A DNA stretch of 18,021 nt, from contig JBJXFI010000104.1 of the NCBI GenBank assembly GCA_046154695.1, forward strand, positions 1-18,021. The letters are read 5' to 3'. The notes beneath the pieces are model-generated. The model was not told the origin of the DNA. It saw only the letters and a program-made list of their open reading frames with translations, and made no database searches. The DNA is from DALYLB01 sp046154695 (GTDB lineage Bacteria > Acidobacteriota > Blastocatellia > RBC074). A program made the translations under genes and the position numbers. The stretch's first letter is position 1; each line of letters begins with the position of its first letter. Positions 7,896 through 16,762 of the stretch are shown piece by piece.

Positions 7896-8881
7896 GGCGC
7901 GGTCTCTTCGATGTGCTGTTTGGCCCACATCGCGGCGCCGATGAGGCCGGCGGTGTTTCCCAGTTCGGCGAGAACGACCTGCACGTGTTTGAGATCGGTC
8001 AGGCAGACGCGGGTTTGAACGGTGCGGCGAATGGGATCGAGAATGACCTCGCCGGCGGCGGCGACGCCGCCTCCCATCACGACGCGGCGGGGATTGATGG
8101 CGGTGACGATGCTGGCGACGGCGACGCCGATGTAATAGCCGGCCTGCTCGTAAATATCCTTGGCGATCGAATCGCCATCGACGGCGGCCTGGCAGATCAG
8201 CTCCGGCGTGATGCGGTTGAGGTCGTTTTCGCAGAGTTCGGCGATGCGCGTCGTCGCGCCCTGAACGACGGCTTTCATTCCCATGGCCGCGATGGCGGGC
8301 CCGGAAGCGTACGCTTCGACGCAGCCGTTGGCCCCGCAGCCGCATTTCGGCCCGTGCATGTCGATCGTCACGTGGCCGAGTTCGCCGGCCGATCCGCCGA
8401 TACCGAGGTGAAGCCGGTTGTTGATGACCAACCCGCCGCCGATGCCCGTGCCGAGCGTGTAACAGGCGACCGTCTCGACGCCCTTGCCCGCCCCGAACCT
8501 CCATTCGCCGAGCGTCATCGCGCGCGCGTCATTGATGATCCGCACCGGAAGCTGTGAGAGCGCGCCGAGTTTCTCCGCCAGCGGAACGTTTCGCCACTGC
8601 CCGGGCAGGTTGGGGAGAAAGAGCGTGCGCCCGCGCTCCATGTCGATCGCGCCGGGAACGCCGACCCCAATGCCGCCGATCGCGGGCTTTTCCAGCCCAC
8701 GGGCCGTGAGGATGCGATCGACCAGCACGTTCATCTGCGCGAGGACCGAGTCGTATCCTTCCCGCGCGTGGGTCGGTATCGAGACCGGCTCGTCGATCTC
8801 GCCGGTCTCGGTGTCGACGAGCGCCGCCTTGATGTTGGTCCCGCCCAGATCGATCCCAATGAAATATTTCGTGTTTGCCAT
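7892..8881 (-). CDS. ROK-family sugar kinase (glucokinase-like)
   Basis: This 329-residue cytosolic kinase has the ATP phosphate motif DLGGTNIK at 11-18, the catalytic aspartate D118 in IINDARAM, the glycine-rich LGTGIGGG at 143-150, and the ROK zinc site H170 with CGCGANGCVE (C180, C182, C187). The set is diagnostic of ROK sugar kinases. Glucose is the likely substrate, but N-acetyl-hexosamines or mannose cannot be excluded. It lacks the N-terminal DNA-binding domain of ROK repressors. I chose ATG at 8881 because the family consensus begins there. Its Shine-Dalgarno (AAAGG) is only one base away, so a TTG at 8938 is possible. It is followed by crcB in a 4-base overlap and preceded by the alpha/beta hydrolase 87 bp upstream. 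Confidence 0.92.
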   Translation of the reverse strand: MANTKYFIGIDLGGTNIKAALVDTETGEIDEPVSIPTHAREGYDSVLAQMNVLVDRILTARGLEKPAIGGIGVGVPGAIDMERGRTLFLPNLPGQWRNVPLAEKLGALSQLPVRIINDARAMTLGEWRFGAGKGVETVACYTLGTGIGGGLVINNRLHLGIGGSAGELGHVTIDMHGPKCGCGANGCVEAYASGPAIAAMGMKAVVQGATTRIAELCENDLNRITPELICQAAVDGDSIAKDIYEQAGYYIGVAVASIVTAINPRRVVMGGGVAAAGEVILDPIRRTVQTRVCLTDLKHVQVVLAELGNTAGLIGAAMWAKQHIEETAP

Positions 8882-8968
8882 ACCTTTGTTTCGTGCCGTT
8901 ATGTTTGGAGATGGAACGCAGGCCCTGCTTGTACCCAATCATTTCAGGTATGGCAAGTGGCCTTTCTC

Positions 8969-9832
8969 TCAAACCGGCTCGTCGAGAAACTTTTTGGTCT
9001 CGGCCAGAAAGAGGTCCAACTGGTCATGGTGGACCCAGTGGCCCGCGTTCGGCACCTTGATCAGGCGATGATTTCGAATGACTTTCGCGCGGCCGTCCTT
9101 TTCCGGATCGACGGCCCAGCTCTCCATGCCCCAAAAGAGCAGCGTGGGGCATGTGATGTGGCTCAGGATCTCGCGGGCGTCCTCGATATCCGTGCCGTAC
9201 GGCGGAAAGCCGCGCGCGAAGTTATCGAATTTCCAGACGAGCGAGCCGTCGGAATTCCAGTTCGTGCCGTGCAGCGTCAGATGGCGCGCGACCTCGTCTG
9301 AGAGATGCGGATTGGCCTCCTTCATACGGGCGACGGCGACATCGAGGCCGGGATAGCTGCGCGGCTCGCGCTTCTCGGTGCTGCGAACCCGCTCGACCCA
9401 TTCGCGCGTGCGCTCCGAGGCCGGTTTGTGAATCGGATGCGAGGGCGGCGGGCCAAATCCCTCGATCGAGACGAGCTTGCGCACGCGATCGGGATAGATT
9501 CCCGTGTAATGCAGAGCGATGATCCCGCCCAGGCTGTGCCCGATGAGGTGGATCGATTTATCTCCGATGACATCGGCCAGCGCCGACAGATCGAGCATGT
9601 GCTCGGCGATCGTGTAGAGCGCGCCGGGGGCCCATGCGCTGTTGCCGTGCCCGCGCAGGTCGAGCGCGTACACGTGAAAATCGTCCCGCAGCGCCCGTGC
9701 CACCCAGTCCCAGTTGCGGGCGTGATCCAGGCCGCCGTGGACGAGAATCATCGCCGGCTTTCCCTCACTTCCCCAATCCCAGAACTGCAGCTTCAGCCGA
9801 TGCGAGTAAAAATAGTGCGATACGGGTTCCAA
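8969..9832 (-). CDS. Alpha/beta-hydrolase fold protein
   Basis: This 287-residue protein has no signal peptide, so it is probably cytosolic. It has the HGG oxyanion motif at 32-34, DLRGHGNS at 58-65, and the nucleophile elbow GHSLGG with Ser100. A cap region spans roughly 125-215. The acid is in WGMESWAVDP (E237 or D242), and the catalytic His265 is in PNAGHWVHHDQ. This is a standard esterase/lactonase/epoxide-hydrolase-like set and the substrate cannot be predicted. The start is a TTG at 9832, placed 10 bases after a perfect AAGGAGG; no in-frame ATG exists nearby. It is divergent from the secreted hydrolase at 9940 and leads a minus-strand group with the ROK kinase and fluoride channel. Confidence 0.9.
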   Translation of the reverse strand: MEPVSHYFYSHRLKLQFWDWGSEGKPAMILVHGGLDHARNWDWVARALRDDFHVYALDLRGHGNSAWAPGALYTIAEHMLDLSALADVIGDKSIHLIGHSLGGIIALHYTGIYPDRVRKLVSIEGFGPPPSHPIHKPASERTREWVERVRSTEKREPRSYPGLDVAVARMKEANPHLSDEVARHLTLHGTNWNSDGSLVWKFDNFARGFPPYGTDIEDAREILSHITCPTLLFWGMESWAVDPEKDGRAKVIRNHRLIKVPNAGHWVHHDQLDLFLAETKKFLDEPV

Positions 9833-9842
9833 TGGTGAGTCG

Positions 9843-9849
9843 CCTCCTT
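9843..9849 (-). promoter_or_regulatory. Strong ribosome-binding site supporting a TTG start
   Basis: On the minus strand this reads AAGGAGG, 10 bases before the TTG at 9832. It fixes the unusual start codon of the alpha/beta hydrolase. The 107-bp interval to the divergent gene at 9940 must hold both promoters; I find no convincing -35/-10 pair in it. Confidence 0.65.
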
Positions 9850-9939
9850 CGCTGTTATGCTGGAAACAGACATCAAATCACGCAAGGAGGCCGCAAGACA
9901 AGCCCGCGGGAACGCCAAAACGATTGCGGTGAAATTCCG

Positions 9940-10803
9940 ATGAAAAAGATTGCCACCCTGATCCTCATCTTGCTCGCCCTGTCCGGCGGGAGGGCGGTCC
10001 GCGCGCAGCAATCGCAGAATCCCTCGCCGATGGTCGAGCATACGCGCGCGCACCCGCGATTGAAGCAGGAGGCGCCGGCGGGCCGCCGCGAGACGCTGGA
10101 GATGGGGACGCTCTTTCTTCCCGAGCGGCTTCGATCAAGAGCGAAGTTGCCGCTCTTCATCCATTTTCACGGCGGCGCCTGGCTGCCGGAGGCCGCGGCC
10201 GCGAGCGCGGGCAATACGGCGGTAATCGCCATTCAGATCGGCGCGGGCTCCGGGGCATACGCCAAACCCTTCAGCGATCCGCGGCTCTTCCCGCGACTGC
10301 TCGCCGAGGCCGAAAGGAAGACCGGAATCTCCTTCGCTCCCATCACGTTGACGGCCTGGAGCGCCGGCTACGGCGCGATTCGCGAGATTCTACGGGTCCC
10401 GGAACAGTATGCCCGCGTGGATGGCGTCCTGCTGATCGACGGGATGCATACCGGCTACATCGACGGAAAACCGGGCCCGCTGGAATCCAGGCTCGAAACC
10501 GCCGGACTGGAGATCTTCCCGCAATTCGCGCGCGACGCGGCCGCGGGCCGTAAACGAATGATCGTGACGCACTCGGAGATCTTCCCCGGCACCTTCGCGA
10601 GCACAACCGAGACGGCCGACTGGCTGCTCGCGCAGCTCGGCCTCCCGCGCACGCCCGTGGTCAAATGGGGGCCGATGGGGACGCAGCAGTTGAGCGAGGC
10701 GAGGCGAGGCCGGTTTCTCCTGATCGGCTACGCCGGCAATTCAGCGCCGGATCACGTCGATCAATTGCATTCGCTGCCTGCGTATTTGAAGTGGATGAAA
10801 TAG
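9940..10803 (+). CDS. Secreted alpha/beta-hydrolase-like protein
   Basis: This 287-residue protein has a Sec signal peptide (MKKIATLILILLALSGG, probable cleavage after RAVRA, residue 22). It contains FIHFHGGAW at 73-81, like the oxyanion HGG of alpha/beta hydrolases, and AWSAGYG at 139-145, with Ser141 in a nucleophile-elbow position. H272 in APDHVDQ is the candidate catalytic histidine; D167 or a later acid could complete the triad. No close family comes to mind, so 'hydrolase' rests on these motifs. I chose ATG at 9940 because it begins a clean signal peptide and has GGTGA seven bases upstream; the frame is open further upstream but without signal or ribosome-binding site. It is divergent from the other alpha/beta hydrolase. 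A 235-bp gap separates it from the phosphoesterase downstream. Confidence 0.75.
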   Translation: MKKIATLILILLALSGGRAVRAQQSQNPSPMVEHTRAHPRLKQEAPAGRRETLEMGTLFLPERLRSRAKLPLFIHFHGGAWLPEAAAASAGNTAVIAIQIGAGSGAYAKPFSDPRLFPRLLAEAERKTGISFAPITLTAWSAGYGAIREILRVPEQYARVDGVLLIDGMHTGYIDGKPGPLESRLETAGLEIFPQFARDAAAGRKRMIVTHSEIFPGTFASTTETADWLLAQLGLPRTPVVKWGPMGTQQLSEARRGRFLLIGYAGNSAPDHVDQLHSLPAYLKWMK

Positions 10804-11026
10804 GGGAGGAGTCTGGCTGGCCGAGGAGGAGGAGACGCGGCTCCATCGGAAAGCCGCGCTCGAACGATCAATGGCTGGATGAAACGCTCGGCCCGGTCCG
10901 GCGATAGCGGTTTTCGCGAAGAAAGTGCTTTACTCCGGAGCCCAATCTGTTTTATCTACACGGGTGAATCAGCCGGACCGACACAGGCCATGGATTCCCT
11001 CGGGCCAGAGGGGGGCCGTAAATGCC

Positions 11027-11033
11027 AGGAGGT
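11027..11033 (+). promoter_or_regulatory. Ribosome-binding site that sets the phosphoesterase start
   Basis: AGGAGGT lies five bases before the ATG at 11039. It matters because it shows that the basic tail (residues 1-60) is translated and is not an artefact of choosing too early a start. Further upstream, TTTACT and TATCTA 18 bases apart (about 10930-10960) are only a weak promoter candidate. Confidence 0.7.
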
Positions 11034-11038
11034 AGCTC

Positions 11039-12541
11039 ATGCCAGGTAAAAAAGCCGCCGGTAAAAAGCGATCGACGAAAAAGCAAGCGACGAAGAAGCG
11101 AGCGACAAGCCGGAAAAGCAAGGCTGCAAACTCGAAAAAGCGAGCCGCAAGGGCCGGAGAGCCAGTCAAACCCGCCAGGAAGGCGGCGGCGCAGCGAGCC
11201 GCGCGGCGCAGTGCCGTGATGGTGGCGGCAGATCCGGCCATCGACAACCTGAAAAATGTCGATCACATCGTCGTCCTGATGATGGAGAACCGGTCCTTCG
11301 ATCAGATGCTCGGGTATCTCAAGCTCGAAGGGGGGCGGAATGAGATCGATGGACTGACGGCCGGACTGTCGAATACCCATGCCGGGAAGACATTTCCGAT
11401 CCACCACCTCCCGACAACGATTCTGAACGACGCGCAGGATCCCAATCACGACGAACAGGGAGTGAAGGACCAGCTCGCCAACGCCAACGGCGGCTTCGTC
11501 AGCACGTATGCGAGGACCAACCCGGACGACCCGGACCCGTCGACCGTCATGGGCTATTACAACGACGGGGACGTGCCGCTTTACGATCATCTGGCCCGGG
11601 AGTTCGCCGTCTGCGACCGGTGGTTTTCGTCGGTGCCGGGAGCGACGTGGCCGAACCGGCTCTATGCGGTCACCGGTCGCGCCGACAAGAGCAAGAACAA
11701 CAAACGGATCCCGCTCTACAACCTGCCGTCCATCGCCCGGCAGCTCGACGCGGCGAAGGTCTCGTGGCGCTGGTACGCGCACGAGCGCGTGCTCTTCTCG
11801 ACCATGACGACGCTCAAGCTGTGCGACGGGCAATTCCGCCAGAAGGGCAACCACAAGAATTTCAAGCGCGACTTCTTCAACGACGCGAAGCAGGGCAAGC
11901 TGCCGGCCGTCTCGTGGATCGATCCGAATTTCGTCGATTTCGGGGGGCAGTTCGAATCGAACGACGACCATGCCCCCGCCGACGTGCTGGCCGGGCAGGA
12001 ACTGGCGCTCAAGATCTATCACGCGCTGGTCAACAGCCCGAACTGGGCGAAGACCCTCCTCGTCATCACCTACGACGAGCACGGCGGGTTTTACGATCAC
12101 GTCCCGCCGCCCGCGGCCGAGGACGACGACCCGAACTTCCTGAGCTTTGGCGTGCGGGTTCCGGCGCTGGTCGTCTCACCGTTCATCCCGCGCGGCGCGG
12201 TCTCGCACACGGTCTATGATCATGCCTCGATTCTCAAGACGATTCTGCTGCGGTTCTGCCGGCAGGCGAACGGCGGCATCCCGGACATGGGCCGGCGCGT
12301 CACCACGGCCAATCACCTGGGCGCCCTGCTGACGGAGGCCGCGCCGCGCCCCGCCACGCCAATGGCGTCCTACCAGCGCGTCGTCGATCGGATCGCCGAA
12401 TGGCACAAGAAGAAGTTCGGCGACGCCATCAAGCTCACGGCGAAGGGATTCCGCCTGCACAAACCGAATGATTTCCAGAGAGGCTGGATCGAGGCGCAGA
12501 AGAAGCTCAGCCGAATGGAGGAGAAGGCCCGCAAACGATGA
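11039..12541 (+). CDS. Phospholipase C/acid phosphatase AcpA-family phosphoesterase with a histone-like basic N-terminal tail
   Basis: This 500-residue protein of the phosphoesterase family includes bacterial phospholipases C and AcpA. Key segments are LMMENRSFDQMLG (E83, N84), the nucleophile region SSVPGATWPNRLY, and the metal-binding YDEHGGFYDHVPPP (D346, E347, H348), followed by FGVRVPALVVSPF. These residues coordinate the metal and phosphate in known relatives, which are secreted through Tat or Sec. Here there is no signal peptide. Residues 1-60 hold 14 Lys, 9 Arg and one acidic residue in KK/AAR runs, like histone H1-type tails. The start is well supported by AGGAGGT five bases before the ATG, and no alternative start upstream adds a signal. 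The next gene downstream, after a 399-bp gap, is a large TonB-dependent receptor. Confidence 0.88.
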   Translation: MPGKKAAGKKRSTKKQATKKRATSRKSKAANSKKRAARAGEPVKPARKAAAQRAARRSAVMVAADPAIDNLKNVDHIVVLMMENRSFDQMLGYLKLEGGRNEIDGLTAGLSNTHAGKTFPIHHLPTTILNDAQDPNHDEQGVKDQLANANGGFVSTYARTNPDDPDPSTVMGYYNDGDVPLYDHLAREFAVCDRWFSSVPGATWPNRLYAVTGRADKSKNNKRIPLYNLPSIARQLDAAKVSWRWYAHERVLFSTMTTLKLCDGQFRQKGNHKNFKRDFFNDAKQGKLPAVSWIDPNFVDFGGQFESNDDHAPADVLAGQELALKIYHALVNSPNWAKTLLVITYDEHGGFYDHVPPPAAEDDDPNFLSFGVRVPALVVSPFIPRGAVSHTVYDHASILKTILLRFCRQANGGIPDMGRRVTTANHLGALLTEAAPRPATPMASYQRVVDRIAEWHKKKFGDAIKLTAKGFRLHKPNDFQRGWIEAQKKLSRMEEKARKR

Positions 12542-12940
12542 CGCACGGGAAATCGCCGCCCCTTCCCCTCCGATTTTATTCACGGCGCGCCCGGCCGCTT
12601 TTCATCTTTTCGGAATTCCTATTTAGATTTTTGGATTCTCATCCTCGCCAATCCATCGTTCCCCTCCGGGCTTCAACCGCAACCCTTGTAAATGCAGAAA
12701 ATTACAGTGGATAGCGAGACGAAAATATGTCTTCCTCAAGGTAAAAATCCGACCCCGGGTGGAATGTAAATTGCCTCGGAGGAAAATACGCGGAGAGTTT
12801 CACGCCGCGAGGAATTCTAAAATTTTCTGGAAATATAGTCATTGGTCGTTCGGGGAAGAGGTGGCCGGGATTGAATCGCGACGGATTCGCGGGTATCGGC
12901 GGGCCCCTTTTCGGAACCAATCATCAGATCGGGAGCATTC
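12542..12940. other. AT-richer intergenic leader before the receptor genes
   Basis: This 399-bp gap has clearly lower GC than its flanks and no convincing gene. A short stem CGGC/GCCG followed by CTTTT near 12583-12603 could be a weak terminator for the phosphoesterase. A TATAGT box near 12834-12839 is a candidate -10 for the receptor gene, but I find no good -35. CGCGG (12789-12793) can pair with CCGCG (12805-12809), while CCTCG (12774-12778) can pair with CGAGG (12808-12812). The two stems exclude each other because they share bases. Confidence 0.4.
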
Positions 12941-15900
12941 ATGGCACACAACAGAATCATCACCAGCCTCCTTACGCTGGCGTGCAGTCTCATCGTGACA
13001 GCGGGCGCGTGGGGGCAGGTCAGCTCGTCGCGCGTGACGGGCGTGGTCTCGGACAAGGCCGGGGCGGTCGTTCCCGGCGCGAGAGTGGTGTTGACGAGCG
13101 AGACGACGGGGGTGGAGTTCACCACGACGACCTCGCCGACAGGCACCTACGTCTTCGACGCGATCCAGGTCGGAATCTATTCGGTCACGGTCGAGATCAA
13201 CGGGTTCAAGAAGTATGTGGCGAAGGGCAACATACTGACCATCGGGGTGCCGTTGACGGTCAATCCAGAGCTGGAGGTCGGCGCGACGGCCGACACCGTG
13301 GAGGTGGTCGGGAACTATGAGCGTGTCCAGACCTCGACATCGGGAAACCTGGGCGGGCTGGTGGACAACAAGACGCTGGTGGACCTGCCGCTCGGCCTGG
13401 AGGCCGGCAGCGGCGGGCGCAATCCGCTGATCTTCCTGCGGCTGCAGCCCGGCGTGAACGTGGGCGCGAACACGGGCGGGGCGACGCACGTCAACGGATC
13501 GCGGGACCGCGCGCAAAACGCGACGCTCGACGGCATCGACATCAACGAGACGAGCGCGGGCGGTTCGGACTTCGCGCCGATCCGCACGAATCCCGACAGC
13601 CTGCAGGAGTTCCGGGCGATCACGAGCAATGCCTCGGCGGAGTTCGGCCGCGGCAGCGGCGCGCAGGTCGCCCTGGTGACAAAATCGGGCACGAACGACA
13701 TTCACGGAAACCTGTTCTATTTTTATCGCGGGAGCGCGCTCTCGGCCAATGAATGGGAGAACAATCTGAACGGCATCCGGCGCCCGTTCCTGCTGCAGCA
13801 TCAATACGGCGGCAGCGTCGGCGGCCCGGTTCTCAAGAACCGCACGTTCTACTTCTTCAATTTCCAGGGGCAGCGCCAGTCGCGCTTCAACACGGTGACG
13901 CGGACGGTCTTCACGCAGTCGGCGCGGGACGGGCTCTTCCGGTATCGCGTCGGCGGGCAGAACGGCCCGGCCGGCAGCCCGACCGCGGTGGTCGATGCGG
14001 GCGGCAATCCGACGCTCCCGCCCTGCAGCGCGACGGTGACGACAAACTGCATCGCGAGCTACAACATCGTCGCGAACGATCCGCGCAGGCTGGGCCTCGA
14101 CCCGACGCTGCGCCAGTGGTACGGGCAGACCCCGCTGCCGAACAATTACGCGGCGGGCGGCGACGGGCTGAACACGGCCGCCTATATCTTCAACGTCCCG
14201 CGCTATGATCCGCAGGAGGATTACGTCTTCAAGGCCGATCACAAGTTCAATGACGCCCACGCCGTCTCGCTGCGGTATTCGTGGGGGCGGCAGGACACGC
14301 CGAACGACATCGGCAACGGCGGCGACCCGCGCTTCCCGGGCCTCTCGGGCACGGTCGATACGCTGCGCCGGCCGCGCAACTGGGCCGCGAATTATCGCGC
14401 GGTGCTCAACAAGGACATGGTCAACGAACTCGTCCTCGGGCAGAACCGGTTCACCTTCTCGTTCTTCAACCCGATCGCCAACCAGCAGCCGATCTCGCTC
14501 GTGACCAATCTGACGACCGATCCGCTGAACTTCTTCCAGGGCAACGCGCGCGTGCTGGACACCTATCAGCTCGTCGACAACTTCAGCTGGACGAAGGGCG
14601 CCCACCTGATCAAGGCGGGCATCAACCTGCGCTATCAGATTCACGAGGACCAGCGCGCCTCGATCGCCGGGCAGAACGCCTTCCCGGGGGTCAATTTCTC
14701 GCGGACGGTGAACGTGGTCAACGCGGCCTGCGCGACGGGAACGTATGGCGCGGGCGGAACGACGGGCGTGGTCGGCGGGCAGGAGCGGTTCTGCCTTCCC
14801 GCGACCGGAGCGGCGACGCCGCTCTTCATCAATGCCGTCGATCAGACGCGGCTGCAGAGCATGATCAACGACATGCTCGGCCGCGTCGGAACGATCTCGC
14901 AGGGATTCGCGGCCGCGGCCGATCAGTTCAGCTATCTGCCGGGCGGGTCGCTATTTCTGAACAATGCGCGGTATCCGGAATACGACTGGTACCTGCAGGA
15001 TTCCTGGAAGGTGAGCCGCCGGTTGACGATCGACGCCGGCCTCCGCTGGGAGGGCCGCTGGAAGCCCTTCGCGCGCAATCGCCTCTTCACGCCGAGCCAG
15101 ACCGTGTCGGTGGGCGCGCAGCCGAGCAACACGCTGCGCTGGATCGACAACGATCTCTACGAGAGCGACCTGAACAACTGGTCGCCCAGCCTCGGGATGG
15201 CATGGGCGCCGGCGCTCTTCGGCCAGGAGGGGAAGACGGTCATTCGCGCCAACTATCGCCTGGCCTATGACCGCATCAACACGTTCCTGATCTCGTCGTC
15301 GATCTATAACTCGATCCCGGGCATCACCTTCGGCGTGGCCAATTCGAACTTCGGACCGACGGGCGGACCGGGCGGCGTGGGCGGCCGCCTGCGCGACGGG
15401 CTTCCGGCGCTTGCGCCGCCGGCGGGCCTGACGCCGGTCGCGCTGACGCAGCCGGGCCCCAATGGCGCGGCCGGATCGAGCATCACGGTGATGGATCCGA
15501 GCTTTCGCTCGCCCAAGACGAACATGTGGTCGCTCAACATCCAGCGCGAGCTTTCAAAGGGGCTGGTGCTCGATGTCTCCTATATCGGACGCCGCGCCTC
15601 GGGGCTTTATGGCGCCTATGACGTCAACCAGACCGACATCTTCAACAACAACTTCAACGGCGAGAACTTCCTGACGGCCTTCAACACGGTCAAGGCCGGC
15701 GGCGAGAGTCCGCTGATGAACAAGCTCTACGGGGTAGACACGCGGAAGACCGCGAGCCAGAGCGGTTCGGCCTTCGTCCGAACCCAGTTCGCCAACGACA
15801 TCGCGCTCAACAGTGTGGGCGCGGTGGCCCGCGACGCGGCGCGCCGGGTGCAGGGCGGCCGGACGTTGCTCGATCTCGCCGGATTGAGCCCGTATTTCTT

Positions 15901-16732
15901 CCGCCCCTTCCCCCAATTCGAGCTTTTCAACGTAATCGACTCGAACGACTATTCGACCTACAATGCCCTGCAGGTGATGCTGATCCGGAAGTTCACGCCG
16001 AATCTGACGTTTCAGGGCTCATACACATTCTCGAAGTCGCTCGACACGCGATCGTTCGACCCGGCCTTCACGACCGTCGGACGCGGAACGGCGCAATCGG
16101 CCTCCTCGACGCCGTTCAACATCTATAATCGCCGGTTGAATTACGCCCGCTCCGACTTCGACCAGACGCACTATTTCGTCGGATACGGAATCTGGGATCT
16201 GCCGTTCGGCAAGGGGCAGAAGTATCTCAACAACGTCCCGGTGATCAACAAGGTCTTCGAGGGGTGGAACCTGAACGGGGTGATGACGATGACCTCCGGC
16301 CGACCATTCACGGTCTATTCGGGCGCGAACCAGATCGGCGACGTCAACTCCGTGCCGGCCAATTGCAATGGCTGCTCGAAGAAGATGGGGAAGGTCGATC
16401 TGACCTCGACGACCTTCGGCGGCGTCCCGGGCTATTTCACGGCCGACCAGATCGCCAGGTTCAGCCAGCCCGCCCCCGGCAGGGTCGGGGACACGGGCCG
16501 GAACTATTTCGACGGGCCGAACCGGTTCAACATCGATATGGCGGTTCTCAAGCGAACGACGATCCGCGAGGGAATGAACTTCGAGCTGCGGTTCGAGTTC
16601 TTCAACCTGACCAACTCGCCGACGTTCGGATTCCCGACGGCGACGATCACGTCGGCGACGCTCGGCCGCATCCGCGACGCGGTCATCAGTGAATCGCGCA
16701 AGGTGCGCATCGGCGCGAAGTTCAATTTCTAG
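12941..16732 (+). CDS. TonB-dependent receptor with carboxypeptidase-regulatory-like N-terminal domain (Oar-like)
   Basis: This 1263-residue outer-membrane protein has a signal peptide ending near GAWGQ (residue 25). A carboxypeptidase-regulatory-like beta-sandwich (about 28-110) includes TGVVSDKAGAVVPGARV and GTYVFDAIQVGIYSVTV. A plug domain (about 125-245) contains LPLG...LQPGV, THVNGSRDRAQNATLDGIDIN and GAQVALVTKSGTNDIHGNLF. The remainder is a large beta barrel ending in aromatic FNF, the usual outer-membrane assembly signal. Such proteins import bulky substrates with TonB energy; carbohydrate or peptide uptake is typical in Acidobacteriota, but the substrate is unknown. C362 and C370 bracket ATVTTN in an exposed loop and may form a disulfide. 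GGGAG lies five bases before the ATG. The paralogous receptor follows after 30 bp, so the two are probably one operon. Confidence 0.93.
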   Translation: MAHNRIITSLLTLACSLIVTAGAWGQVSSSRVTGVVSDKAGAVVPGARVVLTSETTGVEFTTTTSPTGTYVFDAIQVGIYSVTVEINGFKKYVAKGNILTIGVPLTVNPELEVGATADTVEVVGNYERVQTSTSGNLGGLVDNKTLVDLPLGLEAGSGGRNPLIFLRLQPGVNVGANTGGATHVNGSRDRAQNATLDGIDINETSAGGSDFAPIRTNPDSLQEFRAITSNASAEFGRGSGAQVALVTKSGTNDIHGNLFYFYRGSALSANEWENNLNGIRRPFLLQHQYGGSVGGPVLKNRTFYFFNFQGQRQSRFNTVTRTVFTQSARDGLFRYRVGGQNGPAGSPTAVVDAGGNPTLPPCSATVTTNCIASYNIVANDPRRLGLDPTLRQWYGQTPLPNNYAAGGDGLNTAAYIFNVPRYDPQEDYVFKADHKFNDAHAVSLRYSWGRQDTPNDIGNGGDPRFPGLSGTVDTLRRPRNWAANYRAVLNKDMVNELVLGQNRFTFSFFNPIANQQPISLVTNLTTDPLNFFQGNARVLDTYQLVDNFSWTKGAHLIKAGINLRYQIHEDQRASIAGQNAFPGVNFSRTVNVVNAACATGTYGAGGTTGVVGGQERFCLPATGAATPLFINAVDQTRLQSMINDMLGRVGTISQGFAAAADQFSYLPGGSLFLNNARYPEYDWYLQDSWKVSRRLTIDAGLRWEGRWKPFARNRLFTPSQTVSVGAQPSNTLRWIDNDLYESDLNNWSPSLGMAWAPALFGQEGKTVIRANYRLAYDRINTFLISSSIYNSIPGITFGVANSNFGPTGGPGGVGGRLRDGLPALAPPAGLTPVALTQPGPNGAAGSSITVMDPSFRSPKTNMWSLNIQRELSKGLVLDVSYIGRRASGLYGAYDVNQTDIFNNNFNGENFLTAFNTVKAGGESPLMNKLYGVDTRKTASQSGSAFVRTQFANDIALNSVGAVARDAARRVQGGRTLLDLAGLSPYFFRPFPQFELFNVIDSNDYSTYNALQVMLIRKFTPNLTFQGSYTFSKSLDTRSFDPAFTTVGRGTAQSASSTPFNIYNRRLNYARSDFDQTHYFVGYGIWDLPFGKGQKYLNNVPVINKVFEGWNLNGVMTMTSGRPFTVYSGANQIGDVNSVPANCNGCSKKMGKVDLTSTTFGGVPGYFTADQIARFSQPAPGRVGDTGRNYFDGPNRFNIDMAVLKRTTIREGMNFELRFEFFNLTNSPTFGFPTATITSATLGRIRDAVISESRKVRIGAKFNF

Positions 16733-16762
16733 GAACTCCAAACAGCTTCCAGGGGGAAAACC

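Noticed and set aside
7896..8100. A fluoride riboswitch upstream of crcB
   Set aside because: The sequence upstream of crcB is the intact coding end of the ROK kinase, and the two genes overlap.
10836..10858. A 7-bp stem with 9-base loop after the secreted hydrolase, considered as a terminator
   Set aside because: No T-run follows the stem, so it does not meet the intrinsic terminator pattern.
12839..14644. A 601-codon minus-strand open frame inside the first receptor gene
   Set aside because: The composition is Arg/Ala/Val-rich antisense of a well-supported TonB-dependent receptor, with no motif or ribosome-binding site.
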